DNA of 64,000 nucleotides from Burkholderia pyrrocinia. Its GTDB lineage: Bacteria > Pseudomonadota > Gammaproteobacteria > Burkholderiales > Burkholderiaceae. The stretch covers positions 248,001 through 312,000 of the forward strand of contig NZ_CP094461.1 of assembly GCF_022809715.1 (NCBI RefSeq). The letters are read 5' to 3'. The notes under the pieces are model-generated. The model had not been told where the DNA came from, did not search any database, and saw nothing but the letters and a program-made list of their open reading frames with translations. Positions 34,169 through 44,960 of the stretch are shown in pieces (the stretch's first letter is position 1; each line of letters opens with the position of its first letter). Both the position numbers and the translations under genes were made by a program.

Positions 34169-35515
34169 ATGCCAACCATCACGCAGACCGCTGCCGCGCC
34201 GGCCGCGGCCGACTCGTCCGAAGACGCCCTTTACCGCAAGGTCATGCGGCGCATCCTGCCATTGCTGCTGCTCTGCTACGTCGTGGCCTACCTGGACCGC
34301 GTCAACGTGGGCTTCGCCAAGCTGCAGATGCTCGATGACCTGAGCCTGAGCGACAGCGTCTATGCGTTCGGCGCCAGCGTGTTCTTCTGGGGCTATTTCC
34401 TGTTCGAGATGCCCAGCAACCTGCTGCTGCACCGGTACGGCGCACGCTTCTGGATCGCGCGGATCATGATCACATGGGGCATCGTGTCGTCGTCGATGGC
34501 CTTCATCGTGCCGCTCGCGCAGTTCTTCCACGTGCAGACGCCCACCATGTTCTACACGCTGCGCTTCCTGTTGGGTCTGTGTGAAGCCGGCTTTTTCCCG
34601 GGCGTCATCCTGTACATGAACTACTGGTTTCCGGCGCGCCGCCAGAGCGTGGCCATGTCGGGCTTCCTGGTGGCGATCCCGCTGAGCCTGACGCTGGGCA
34701 GCGTGGTTTCCGGCTGGCTGATGGAGCAGACGCACGGCCTGTCAGGCATGAGCGGCTGGCAATGGATGCTGCTGCTCGAAGGGTTGCCGTCGATCGTGGT
34801 GGCGTTCATCGTGCTGGCTTGCCTCGGCGACGGCCCGCGGTCGGCGAAGTGGCTGTCCGACCAGGAAAAGGCGGTGCTGTCGCGCAATCTCGAATCCGAG
34901 GCCGCGCACAAGTCGCACAGCGTCGGTGCCGCGTTGCGCAGCCCGCGTGTCTGGCTGCTTACCTTCATCCTTCTCACGTTCAATACAGGCTTCTACGGGC
35001 TGGCCTTCTGGCTGCCGTCGATCATTCGCGCGTCCGGCGTGCGGAGTCCGCTGCATATCGGCCTGCTTACTGCCATTCCGTACCTGACGGCAATTTTCGC
35101 GATGGTGTGGAACGCATCGCACTCGCGCAAGACGGGCGAACGCCGCCTGCATGCAGCGATTCCCGCGCTGATCGGCGGCGTCGGCCTGATCATGAGCGCG
35201 GCATGCGCGCAGAACGTGGCGCTGTCGATCGTGTTCCTGACCATCGCCACCTGCGGCATCCTGGCGCTGATGCCGATCTACTGGACCTTCCCGGGCCAGA
35301 TTCTGTCCGGCACGGCCGCGGCCGCCGGCATTGCGCTGATCAACTCGGTGGGCAACCTGTCCGGTTTCACGGGCTCGATGATCACCGGCATCGCAAAGGA
35401 AATGACCGGCAACATCAACAACGGTACTTATGCACTGGGCGCTTGCCTGCTGGTCAGCTGCGCGCTGATCGCGTTGATTCCGCGCAGCATCCTGGTGCCC
35501 GCGGCCGAGCAGTAG
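34169..35515 (+). CDS. MFS transporter, anion:cation symporter (sugar-acid) family
   Basis: 448 residues from the ATG at 34169 with AGGAG upstream; the longer open frame back to 33962 is non-coding. Twelve transmembrane segments are expected. Family marks are LCYVVAYLDRVNVGFAKLQM at the first helix, GYFLFEMPSNLLLHRYGAR in loop 2-3, and LRFLLGLCEAGFFPGVILYM. This is the pattern of the phthalate/hexuronate/galactarate symporters. It is divergent from the LacI gene and preceded by two operator-like sites, so it very likely imports the sugar acid degraded by the minus-strand enzymes. Confidence 0.93.
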   Translation: MPTITQTAAAPAAADSSEDALYRKVMRRILPLLLLCYVVAYLDRVNVGFAKLQMLDDLSLSDSVYAFGASVFFWGYFLFEMPSNLLLHRYGARFWIARIMITWGIVSSSMAFIVPLAQFFHVQTPTMFYTLRFLLGLCEAGFFPGVILYMNYWFPARRQSVAMSGFLVAIPLSLTLGSVVSGWLMEQTHGLSGMSGWQWMLLLEGLPSIVVAFIVLACLGDGPRSAKWLSDQEKAVLSRNLESEAAHKSHSVGAALRSPRVWLLTFILLTFNTGFYGLAFWLPSIIRASGVRSPLHIGLLTAIPYLTAIFAMVWNASHSRKTGERRLHAAIPALIGGVGLIMSAACAQNVALSIVFLTIATCGILALMPIYWTFPGQILSGTAAAAGIALINSVGNLSGFTGSMITGIAKEMTGNINNGTYALGACLLVSCALIALIPRSILVPAAEQ

Positions 35516-35597
35516 GTCCTTGACAGTCGCTCGCGTCGTCGAGCGGGTCGATGGGCAGCGGCCGCGAATAGCGGTCGAGCGATGGGCCTCCGCGTGA

Positions 35598-37938
35598 TCA
35601 GGCCTGCCCGGCCGCGTCCGTTTCGGCGTCGAACGACGCATCCGCGCTGCGCGCGCGTTTCAGCGAACCGGCGAGCTTCTCGATCGCGTGCAGATCGAGC
35701 GCGTCGAGGTGCTCGCGCATCGCCTGCACGAAGGCCGCATGCTCCGGCTCGTCCGCATGCTGGCCGAGCCACTCTTCGATATCGGTGAGCCGGCCGTCGC
35801 CGGCGAGCCGGATCAGTTCGTCGAGCGCATCGTCGGACGGGCCGTGCAGCAACGGCGCGGCGATCTCCGGTTCGGCATCGTCCGCCGGCTGAAACCGCCG
35901 GACGAGTTCCGACGCCGGCACGAGCGCGTGCCCGACGGCCGGCGCGACGATCGGGAACGAGAACGACGTGCCGACGCCCGGCCGGCTGGCGACGGCCAGT
36001 TCGCCGCCCATCGCGTCGACGATGCGTTGCGCGATGAACAGGCCGAGCCCGGTTCCGCCGTTCACGGCCTGCACCTGCTGGTACGCGCGGAAGATGTCGC
36101 GGGTTCCGCTGATGTCGATCCCGATCCCCGTATCGGCGACCTCGAACAAGAGGCGCCACGCATCGCCTTCCCGCGCCGCATGAACCGACAGCGTGACCGT
36201 GCCGTCGCGCGTGAATTTCGACGCGTTGGACAGCAGGTTCAGCAGCACCTGCTGCAGCCGCATCCCGTCGATCGACACCATGCGCGGCAGCGGCGTGGCC
36301 GGCCGGTAGACGAACCGGTTGTCCTGCTGCGCGCACAGTGCGACCGCGTAGTGGCCGATGTCGTCGAGCAGGCCGGGCAGGTCGGTCGTATCCGGCGACA
36401 CGCCGAGCGGCTGCAGTTCGGCCTTCGTGAACGCGAGCAGTTCGTCGATCAGCGCGAGCTGGTAGCGGATGCTGCGGTCGATCGACCGGATCAGCCGCGC
36501 CTGGCTGCGCGTCGCGCTTTGCAGCAGCAGCTTCGCGTAGCCGTTGATCGTCGACAGCGGCGCGCGCAGGTCGTGGCTGACATAGCCGAGCGTCTCGATC
36601 TTCTGCTGCATGTGCGTCGTCACCTGCTGCAGCGCGTCGTTGAGCGCGACCGTGCGCCGCGCGACTTCGTCGCGCAGGCGATCCTGTTCGGTGAGCTGGA
36701 AATGCTCGAGCCGTTTTCTGGCTTCGGTGCGCTGACGGCCCACGTGGTGGATCCACGCGGCCAGCACCAGCAGGTGCGTGGCGAGCCCGATGATCGCGAT
36801 GACGGGGTTCGGATAGATATCGGACTTGAGCCAGAACAGGAACGGCGGCAGCGCGTCCATGCCGTCGAGCGTGCGCAGCAGGATGTTGAAGCAGGCGAGC
36901 GTAATCGCGATCAGCATCACGCGGCCGGTCGGCGTCCGGCGGATCGCGAGCGTCAGCGCGATGCCGACGTTCACGATCCCCAGCACGGTGTTCAACCGCA
37001 GGCAGAACCACGTGAAGGTCAGCAGGTCGCCGAAGGCGGCGCCGGCCATTCCCGCGCATTCGAGGCCGAGGATCGTCATGTAGACGGCGCGCACCGGGAG
37101 CCGCGCCTTCTCGCGATGCGCGACCAACAGAATGAACACGATGAAGAGCGAGACCGCCAGGTACGCGAAGATCACCTCGCCGCGCGCCGACCACTCGCGC
37201 GCGGCGGGCCACAGAGCCAACGCCGTGTAGCCGCGGTACGCCGCTTCGAACAGCACCGTGCCCAGCGCCGTCGCGGCCAGTATGTAGAACATGCCGCTGC
37301 GCGAGAAGAACCCGATCAGCAGCGCGCACCACACGAGCGCGAGCAACCCGCCGAAGAAACCGAAGTCCCACATCGTGGCGCGCGACTCCTGCGCGTTCCA
37401 TGCTTCGCGGGTGAACGCGGCCGGCGCGAGCCGCATTTCCTTGCGCGACGTGACGCGGATCAGCACCGGGATGCTTTCGCCGGCGCGCAGCGTGACGTCG
37501 AGTACCGGGTACCGCGATGGCTGCCGGTTTGCATCGCCGTCGGCATCGGCGGCGGGGAAGCGGTTGGCGAGTGTCCACTGGCCGTCCCGGAGGAGATAGA
37601 AGTCGGCATGGTCGACACGCGCGTCGCGCAATACCAGTACCAGCGGGCGCGCCGTGCTGCCGCGGTTGGCCAGCGTCGCGCGGACCCACCATGCCGACCG
37701 GGAAAACTCGACGTTGAACGACGGCGTGGTTGCCGCGGATTTACCGCGTGACGGATCGGCGAGCCGGGCGTCGACCTGATCGGCGGTCATCGTCGCGCCG
37801 GCATCCTCGAACACCGACACGGCTTCCAGTCGGGCGGGGTTGGGCGCCGACGCGGCCCGGGCCGTCGCGCAGGTGACGGCCATCGCCATCAGAAGCAGCA
37901 GCAACGCGCGACATCCGGCTGCCCATGCCGCGTATCGG

Positions 37939-37946
<8 letters not shown>
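35598..37946 (-). CDS. 7TM-DISM sensor histidine kinase
   Basis: 782 residues from the ATG at 37946. A signal peptide (1-31) is followed by a periplasmic 7TMR-DISMED2-type domain (about 45-170), seven membrane segments (about 185-395, starting WDFGFFGGLLALVWCALLI), a short coiled linker, a HisKA domain with phospho-accepting His458 in YVSHDLRAP, and an HATPase domain (about 560-690) with an RDIFRAYQQVQ segment and GLGLFIAQRIV. About 80 C-terminal residues form a helical extension (ELIRLAGDGRLTDIEEWLGQ...) common in these kinases. The first eight bases overlap the end of the response-regulator gene, so the pair is translated together. The signal is unknown; DISMED2 domains are thought to bind carbohydrates or similar ligands. 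Confidence 0.92.
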
Positions 37947-38772
<826 letters not shown>

Positions 38773-40215
38773 GGTTGCGGACGGGTAGGGAGGTGGGCCT
38801 GACGGGCTGAAAGCATCGCTATGCGCGCGATTGTTGCGAAAAATTATATGCCGGCAACAGCACGATTGTGAGGATTCCGTGCGGCCTGTGTGGGCATATC
38901 CGGCGGGGTGTGACGCGTTGCCGGCAACGGCGTTCGGCGGAAAGCAAAAGAGGTGGAAAAACATGCCGAATTAACTTTTAATGTCGGTCTTTATTTCCGG
39001 TATGGGGATTATATTTATTGAAATGGCCCGGTCGATGAATTCGGGTGTCTTGTGTCGAAATTTGGTGTCGTTCGACATAAATTGAATGCGCTGATTCGAG
39101 GCTTGCCTGATTAAGGCTTTATTGGCGGCCGGTCAGAATTGCTTTCTTGGAGAAATCGGATTTCGTGCCGGATTGTATGAATGTAAATGTCATCCGCTCT
39201 GGAAAAGGGTTTGTCCGCTCGGGAAAAGGTTTGCGTGGACGAATCCCTGCACACTAGCCCCGGCGCGGCTGGAATCGGTTCTTCGAGGCAACCGGTTTTG
39301 CGCGGACTTCTTGCGCTGTCGCATCCGGAGTCATGCGATATTCAATGTGACATTGAATGATGGAATTCTCAGAGTTTGGGCGTTCTGCAGCGGGCGGATA
39401 ACTGGCACGAGGGTAATGCAAACTTCATAATTCTCCGAATGTGTTGATATATAAGATAAATCGGAAGGCTGTGAAGTTTTTTGGGGTTGAAGCATCGAGC
39501 AAGAAAAAATCGTCAAGGAAATTCGATCGATTAATTCGATGCAGGGGTCGTTCGGCAAGCCATCGGTTCTTTTCCGGAAATCCGGAAAGTGCGTTTGGCG
39601 GCCGAACGGAAAGAGGCAGCGGCTTCGCGTTGGCGGCCCGGCGATTCGATTCGTCCGGGCACGGTCGCGCGAGGTGAGCTATCGAATCAGGCGGGCACGA
39701 AAAATATGAGCACGACAGGCACGGCAGGTCGACGCACCGGTTCGAGCGAACCGGCGGCGCATGCTTCAAACCCGGGGACTACGCAGCTCCATCCTCCTCC
39801 TGAATGAATCACGGCGGGCCGCCCCGGGGTCTGGGCCGGCACCCGTCCATCCGGCGTCTGAACGACGCTTTCCCATGAGATTCGAGGTCGCCGCAGGTTC
39901 GGTGCGACGGCGCACGCGCGCGGATTCGCGGTGCGCGGTATATCGCGTCGCCGCTTTTCCTGCGAGGTCGGCTTCCATGATTCGATAACCGGCGATCGTC
40001 GTCGCGCATCGTGCCGAAGCGCACGTGCGGCGTGCGTTCGCGCGATCGCGATGGCGATCGGGAATATCGTGCAGCGTTGTTCGAGCATTTATTTAGCTAT
40101 CCAAAGTGAAGAACGGAGCGTCGCAGGACGGGCGGGAACGCAGAGGGATGCGTCGTCGCTTGTCGTTGCGTTCGCTGTTGCGTCATCCAGCACATGAGAA
40201 CCGAGGGAAGACAAG
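38773..40215. other. Long AT-richer region without a convincing gene
   Basis: About 1.4 kb between the two-component genes and the trimeric autotransporter. Bases about 38830-39570 are visibly AT-richer than the rest of the window. Short open frames exist on both strands (39122-39430 plus, 39425-39769 minus) but they show no recognisable motif, no good ribosome binding site and no usual codon bias. It contains the inverted repeat at 39053-39077. The region likely holds the autotransporter promoter and a long 5' leader, and may be a target for H-NS-like silencing or hold an unlisted small RNA. Confidence 0.5.
39053..39077. promoter_or_regulatory. Inverted repeat TGTCGAA-N11-TTCGACA
   Basis: Seven-base arms at 39053-39059 and 39071-39077 separated by 11 bases, in the AT-rich region. 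The size and spacing fit an operator for a dimeric regulator. Which protein binds is not known. Confidence 0.45.
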
Positions 40216-43200
40216 ATGAACAAGTCGTTCAAGTCGATCTGGAACGAATCATTGGGGGCCTGGGTTGCGGCGTCGGAGCTTGACCGTGCGCGCGGCAAGC
40301 GCGTTGCGTCGTCGAGCAGCGCGGCGGAACGTACCGCGATCGGGGGTGCGGCGACACACGCGGGAATGCCTGCCGCTCCGTCGCTACGGCGGTTGGCCGT
40401 GCTGATGGCATCGGCGTATCTCGGCTTGTTCCATGTTGCTGCGCATGCGCAGTACTCGGCAGGTGGCGGGTCGGCAACCGGCGGCGCCAGTTCGATAGCG
40501 GTCGGTAACGGTTCGGCTGCGACGCAGGTGAATTCCACCGCATTCGGCAACCTGTCGACGGCAACGGGCGTTTCTGCCACCGCGCTGGGCCCGGGCGCAC
40601 ACGCAGTAGCCGACGGTTCGACGGCCATCGGCATCAACTCGCAGGCGACCGGCGTCAACAGCGCGGCGCTCGGCGTGCAGGCGATCGGTTCAGGCAGCTA
40701 TTCGGTTGCCATCGGCAATCTCTCGAGCGCGACCCAAAGCGGAGCGGTGGCGATCGGCAGTGGCGCAGCCGCGACCGGCGTTGCCGCCATCGGGCTCGGC
40801 AACAATGCGCTGGCGTCCGGCCAGTATGCGGCCGCGCTCGGTCTCGGATCGAGCGCGGTGGGGGTTCAGAGCATTGCGCTCGGCTACGCGTCGCATGCCA
40901 CCGATACGGGGACCGTCGCAATCGGCAACCAGTCGACGAGTTCAGGCGCGGCAGCCGTTGCGGTGGGCAGCGGGGCGCTGGCGTCCGGCAATTCCGGCGT
41001 CGCGATGGGCGTCAACAGCGGCGCGAAGGGCGGCTCGTCGATCGCGATCGGCTGGGGCGGCGTTGCCGGCGTGCCGGGATCGGGCACGCAGTCGCTCGGC
41101 ACCAGCTCGATCGCGCTGGGTTCGAGCACGACGGCGGGCGCCGACCAGTCGATGGCGTTCGGCCTGAGCGCCAATGCGTCGGGCATCAGTTCGACCGCGA
41201 TGGGCGTGCAGGCGACCGCGACGCAGCAGTTCGCCGTCGCGTTCGGCAATCTCGCGCGCGCGACCGGCATATCGGCGACCGCATTGGGCCCCGGTGCGAC
41301 GGCGTCGGCCATCAATTCGACCGCAATCGGCATCAACAGCGTTGCGGCCGCGGGATCCACCATCGCGATCGGCGACACCAACTCGGTCGCCGCCGCCGCG
41401 GGCGCGGGCTCGATCGCCGGCGGCAACAACTCGAAGGTGCTGGCGGGTACCGGCGCCGTCGCGCTCGGCCAGGGCCAGACGGTCAGCGGCAACGGCGCGG
41501 TGGCGATCGGCGACCCGAGCACCGCGATCGGCACCGGCGCGGTCACGGCCGGTTCGAACAACACGGCGAACGGCGACGGCGCGGTGGCGATCGGCAATTC
41601 GAACAACGCGCAGGGCGTCGGCTCGCTCGCGCTCGGCAACACGTCGACGGCCGCGGCCGCGGGCGCGGTGGCGTTCGGCGCATCGGCCGTGGCGAACAAC
41701 GCGGGCGATGTCGCGCTCGGCTCCGGTTCGACGACGGCTGCACCGCATCCGACGTCGAGCGCGACGATCGGCGGCGTCACGTACACCTTCCAGGGCACGA
41801 CGCCGACCAGCGTCGTCAGCGTCGGCGCGTCGGGCAGCGAACGCCAGATCACCAACGTCGCGGCCGGGCGCATCAATTCGGCGAGCACGGACGCGATCAA
41901 CGGGTCGCAGCTCGATGCGACGAATCAGGCGGTCACGTCGCTGTCGACGTCGACGGTGTCGAGCATTACGTCGTTGTCGACCTCCACGTCGACGGTGGTC
42001 GGCTCGCTGTCCACCGGCCTGAGTTCGACCAACAGCACGGTCACGTCGTTGTCGACCGCCACGTCGACAAGCATCGGCTCGTTGTCCACCGGCCTGTCGA
42101 GCGCGAACAGCTCGATCACGTCGCTGTCGACGTCGACCTCGACGATCGTCGGTTCGCTGTCCACCGGCGTCGCTTCGCTGTCGACCGGCCTGAGCACGAC
42201 GAACAGCAGCGTGACGTCGCTGTCGACCGCGACGTCGACGAGCATCGGTTCGCTGTCCACCGGCCTCAGCTCGACGACGAGCTCGATCACGTCGCTGTCC
42301 ACGTCGACCTCGACGATCGTCGGCTCGCTGTCCACCGGCCTGTCGAGCACGAACAGCAACCTGACGTCGCTGTCGACCGCGACGTCGACGGGCATCGGTT
42401 CGTTGTCGACCAGCCTCAGCTCGATCACGTCGAACAACACCAATCTCGGCAACAGCACGGCCGGCGCGATCGGCGGCGGGGCCACCTACGATCCGACGAC
42501 CGGGACGATCTCGGCGCCGTCGTACGTGACGTACAACAGCGACGGCTCGACGACGATCAACAACAACGTCGGCTCGGCGATCGACAACATCAACGCGCAC
42601 GGCACCAAGTATTTCCACGCGAACTCGACCGCACCGGACAGCCAGGCGCTCGGCGTCGACAGCGTCGCGATCGGCCCGAACGCGGTCGCGAGGGTGGACG
42701 GCAGCATCGCGCTCGGCGCCGGCTCGGTGGTCGATCGTGCGACGGTGCCGGCTTCCGGCGTGATCCGCAACGGCAGCGCGTCGATCCCGTTCAACACGAC
42801 CGACCAGACGCTGCTGGGCGCGGTATCGGTCGGCGACGCGGCGAGCAGGACGTATCGCCAGATCACCAACGTCGCGGACGGCACCGGCCAGCAGGATGCG
42901 GTGACCGTGCGGCAGCTGGCCGGCGCGCTGCAGTCGTTCGCGGTCACGAGCCAGAAGTATTTCCATGCGAACTCGACGGCCGTGGATTCGCTCGCGGTCG
43001 GTGCGGAGTCGATCGCGGTCGGCCCGACGACGGTCGTCAACGGCGATAACGGCGTGGGCATCGGCAACGGTGCGATCGTCGACGCCACCGCGCCGGGCGG
43101 CGTCGCGATCGGGCAGGCGGCGAGTTCCGCGCAGGCCGATGCGATCGCGCTCGGCAGCGGCGCGACGGCCACCGGCGCGCAGTCGGTCGCGCAGGGCGCC

Positions 43201-44187
43201 AATGCGGTCGCGGCCAGCGTCGGCAGCGTCGCGATCGGATCGGGCGCGCGCAGCAACGCGACCGACGCGCTCGCGCTCGGCGCCGGCGCGTCGGCGACGC
43301 TGGCGAACAGCGTCGCGCTCGGCGCGGGTTCGCTGACCATGGTCGGCGCGCAGACGAACTACATCGCGTACGGGCTCAGCAGCCCGCAGTCGTCGGCCGG
43401 CGAAGTGAACGTCGGCAACCGGCAGATCACCGGCCTCGCGGCCGGCAAGAGCGGCACCGATGCGGTGAACGTGTCGCAGCTCGATTCGGTCGCCAACCAG
43501 TTGACGACGCTGATCAACCAGCGCACGTCGAACCTCGGCGGTTCGTACACGTCGAATCCGGCCGGCTCCAACGTGCCGCCGGGATCGACCGGGTCGAACT
43601 CGTCGGCGGGCGGCTCGGGCGCGGTCGCATCGGGCTCGAACAGCACGGCGGTCGGCAACGGGTCGCTGGCGTCCGGCAACGGGTCGACCGCGATCGGGGT
43701 CGGGTCGACCGCGTCGGGCAGCAACTCGGCCGCGATCGGCACGGGCAGCAACGACGGCGGCCGCTCGAACGTCGTCGCGGTCGGCTCGGCGGATTCGGCG
43801 CGCCAGGTCGTCAACGTCGCGGCCGGCACGCAGGGCACCGATGCGGTCAACGTGAACCAGCTGAACGCCAGCGTCGGCAACACGCTGTCGCAGGCGAACA
43901 GCTACACGGACGGCCAGGTCGCCGGCTTGCGCAACAGCCTCGACAGCTACCGCCGCGATGCGGACGGCGGCACGGCGACGGCGATGGCCGTGGCCGGCCT
44001 GCCGCAGCCGTCCGGCCCGGGCAAGAGCATGGTGGCGCTGGCCGGCAGCGTGTATCGCGGCCAGTCCGGGCAGGCGCTCGGTATTTCGACGATTTCGGAG
44101 AACAACCACTGGATCTACAAGGCGGCCGTCTCGACCAACACGCGCGGCACGTATGGCGCGGTGGTCGGTGCCGGGTATCAGTGGTGA
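40216..44187 (+). CDS. Trimeric autotransporter adhesin (YadA-like)
   Basis: 1323 residues. The N-terminus is an extended signal peptide region (MNKSFKSIWNESLGAWVAAS) followed by a normal signal peptide with cleavage after AHA78. The passenger has many Hep_Hag head repeats of the type SxAIGxxAxAxG (about 90-520 and 800-1230), a low-complexity coiled-coil stalk (about 573-735), and neck or connector motifs such as RQITNVAAGRINSASTDAIN, NRQITGLAAG and ARQVVNVAAG. The KYFHANST motif occurs twice before head repeats. The last ~75 residues (from AMAVAGLPQP to GAGYQW) are the YadA membrane anchor ending in Trp. It should form a surface trimer for adhesion. The next gene is a BamE-like lipoprotein. 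Confidence 0.95.
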   Translation: MNKSFKSIWNESLGAWVAASELDRARGKRVASSSSAAERTAIGGAATHAGMPAAPSLRRLAVLMASAYLGLFHVAAHAQYSAGGGSATGGASSIAVGNGSAATQVNSTAFGNLSTATGVSATALGPGAHAVADGSTAIGINSQATGVNSAALGVQAIGSGSYSVAIGNLSSATQSGAVAIGSGAAATGVAAIGLGNNALASGQYAAALGLGSSAVGVQSIALGYASHATDTGTVAIGNQSTSSGAAAVAVGSGALASGNSGVAMGVNSGAKGGSSIAIGWGGVAGVPGSGTQSLGTSSIALGSSTTAGADQSMAFGLSANASGISSTAMGVQATATQQFAVAFGNLARATGISATALGPGATASAINSTAIGINSVAAAGSTIAIGDTNSVAAAAGAGSIAGGNNSKVLAGTGAVALGQGQTVSGNGAVAIGDPSTAIGTGAVTAGSNNTANGDGAVAIGNSNNAQGVGSLALGNTSTAAAAGAVAFGASAVANNAGDVALGSGSTTAAPHPTSSATIGGVTYTFQGTTPTSVVSVGASGSERQITNVAAGRINSASTDAINGSQLDATNQAVTSLSTSTVSSITSLSTSTSTVVGSLSTGLSSTNSTVTSLSTATSTSIGSLSTGLSSANSSITSLSTSTSTIVGSLSTGVASLSTGLSTTNSSVTSLSTATSTSIGSLSTGLSSTTSSITSLSTSTSTIVGSLSTGLSSTNSNLTSLSTATSTGIGSLSTSLSSITSNNTNLGNSTAGAIGGGATYDPTTGTISAPSYVTYNSDGSTTINNNVGSAIDNINAHGTKYFHANSTAPDSQALGVDSVAIGPNAVARVDGSIALGAGSVVDRATVPASGVIRNGSASIPFNTTDQTLLGAVSVGDAASRTYRQITNVADGTGQQDAVTVRQLAGALQSFAVTSQKYFHANSTAVDSLAVGAESIAVGPTTVVNGDNGVGIGNGAIVDATAPGGVAIGQAASSAQADAIALGSGATATGAQSVAQGANAVAASVGSVAIGSGARSNATDALALGAGASATLANSVALGAGSLTMVGAQTNYIAYGLSSPQSSAGEVNVGNRQITGLAAGKSGTDAVNVSQLDSVANQLTTLINQRTSNLGGSYTSNPAGSNVPPGSTGSNSSAGGSGAVASGSNSTAVGNGSLASGNGSTAIGVGSTASGSNSAAIGTGSNDGGRSNVVAVGSADSARQVVNVAAGTQGTDAVNVNQLNASVGNTLSQANSYTDGQVAGLRNSLDSYRRDADGGTATAMAVAGLPQPSGPGKSMVALAGSVYRGQSGQALGISTISENNHWIYKAAVSTNTRGTYGAVVGAGYQW
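41935..42426 (+). repeat. In-frame tandem repeats encoding the autotransporter stalk
   Basis: About six to seven units of 66-72 bases. Two alternating versions are seen: TSLSTSTSTIVGSLSTGLSS and TSLSTATSTSIGSLSTGLSS, so a ~132-base unit repeats about three times. All units are multiples of three bases, so loss or gain changes stalk length but not the frame. One unit has an extra SLSTGVA insertion. Confidence 0.85.
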
Positions 44188-44231
44188 GCCGCGAACCGCG
44201 CCGTTTCCCTTTCATTCAGACGATGCCAAAC

Positions 44232-44627
44232 ATGAACGCACACATTGCTAAGTTCGCGGCCGCGGCACTGCTCGCCGTCGCCGGCCTGTCCGGATGCGCC
44301 ACGCAGCAGGGCGATCCGCCGTTCCCGTCGGCCGATACGGCCACGCTGCCCGAGGGCACGTATCCGAATCTCGCGAATCTCGCGCAGGTTCAGCCGGGTG
44401 TTACGAAGAATCAGTTGTACGAGCTGCTCGGGCCGCCGCATTTCCACGAGTGGATTTTTCATGTGCGGACGTGGAATTACCTGTTCCAGTTCCGCGATTC
44501 CGGAAAGGTCGCGACCTGCCAGTATCAGGTTCAATTCGATTCGGATAACCGCGTCGTGAAGACGCGGTGGAACAAGCCCGAGTGCGAAGCCTTCGGCGGG
44601 AAGGGGGCGGCGGGCAAGGAGGGCTGA
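44232..44627 (+). CDS. Small BamE/SmpA-like outer-membrane lipoprotein
   Basis: 131 residues from the ATG at 44232 (an ATG nine bases earlier is also possible). A lipoprotein signal ends in LSGC with the lipidated Cys about residue 19-20. A SmpA/OmlA (BamE) type domain follows: QVQPGVTKNQLYELLGPPHF, then WNYLFQF and CQYQVQFDSDN. BamE helps assemble outer-membrane beta-barrels. Its position 44 bases after the autotransporter suggests a dedicated helper for that protein's membrane anchor rather than the housekeeping BamE, but this is inference. Confidence 0.85.
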   Translation: MNAHIAKFAAAALLAVAGLSGCATQQGDPPFPSADTATLPEGTYPNLANLAQVQPGVTKNQLYELLGPPHFHEWIFHVRTWNYLFQFRDSGKVATCQYQVQFDSDNRVVKTRWNKPECEAFGGKGAAGKEG

Positions 44628-44660
44628 CGCCGCGTGACCTGTCTGCCCGACAGCCTGGCG

Positions 44661-44691
44661 GGCGCCGATGGAGTTCGTGCATCGGCGCCCG
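44661..44691 (+). terminator. Strong stem-loop after the lipoprotein gene
   Basis: Perfect 11-base arms GGGCGCCGATG and CATCGGCGCCC around a nine-base loop, 33 bases after the stop. No T-run, so termination may be partial. The remaining bases to 44960 show no gene. Confidence 0.6.
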
Positions 44692-44960
44692 GTTGCGACG
44701 GGCATCGTTCAACCCCGCGGTCGCTGTTCGCCCGGCCCGGGCACGATCGGGATCGTGCTTCGGCGAACACCGAACCTTCGGAAAGATGCCCGTATCCGGT
44801 GGCCATGGTCGACGGCGTGTCGCGGCAGGACGTCGACGTGGCGATAAAACCGGGCCGTTTGACGAATCGCGCTCGACACTCGTAAGCTTTTGCCTTCCGC
44901 ACCCGCGCCGTTACGCCGGTCACCCGCAGGTCGATCCGGTTGTGGACCTCCAAGGCAAAC

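Noticed and set aside
39122..39769. Small open frames in the AT-rich region on both strands
   Set aside because: No recognised motif, no good ribosome binding site, and the two overlap each other in opposite directions. Kept only as part of the region note.
41935..42426. Regular repeats that might suggest a CRISPR array
   Set aside because: Units are adjacent without unique spacers, are in frame, and encode a coiled-coil stalk. No cas genes are present.
40942..44109. Long minus-strand frames opposite the autotransporter
   Set aside because: They mirror its repeats and have no start signal or known domain.
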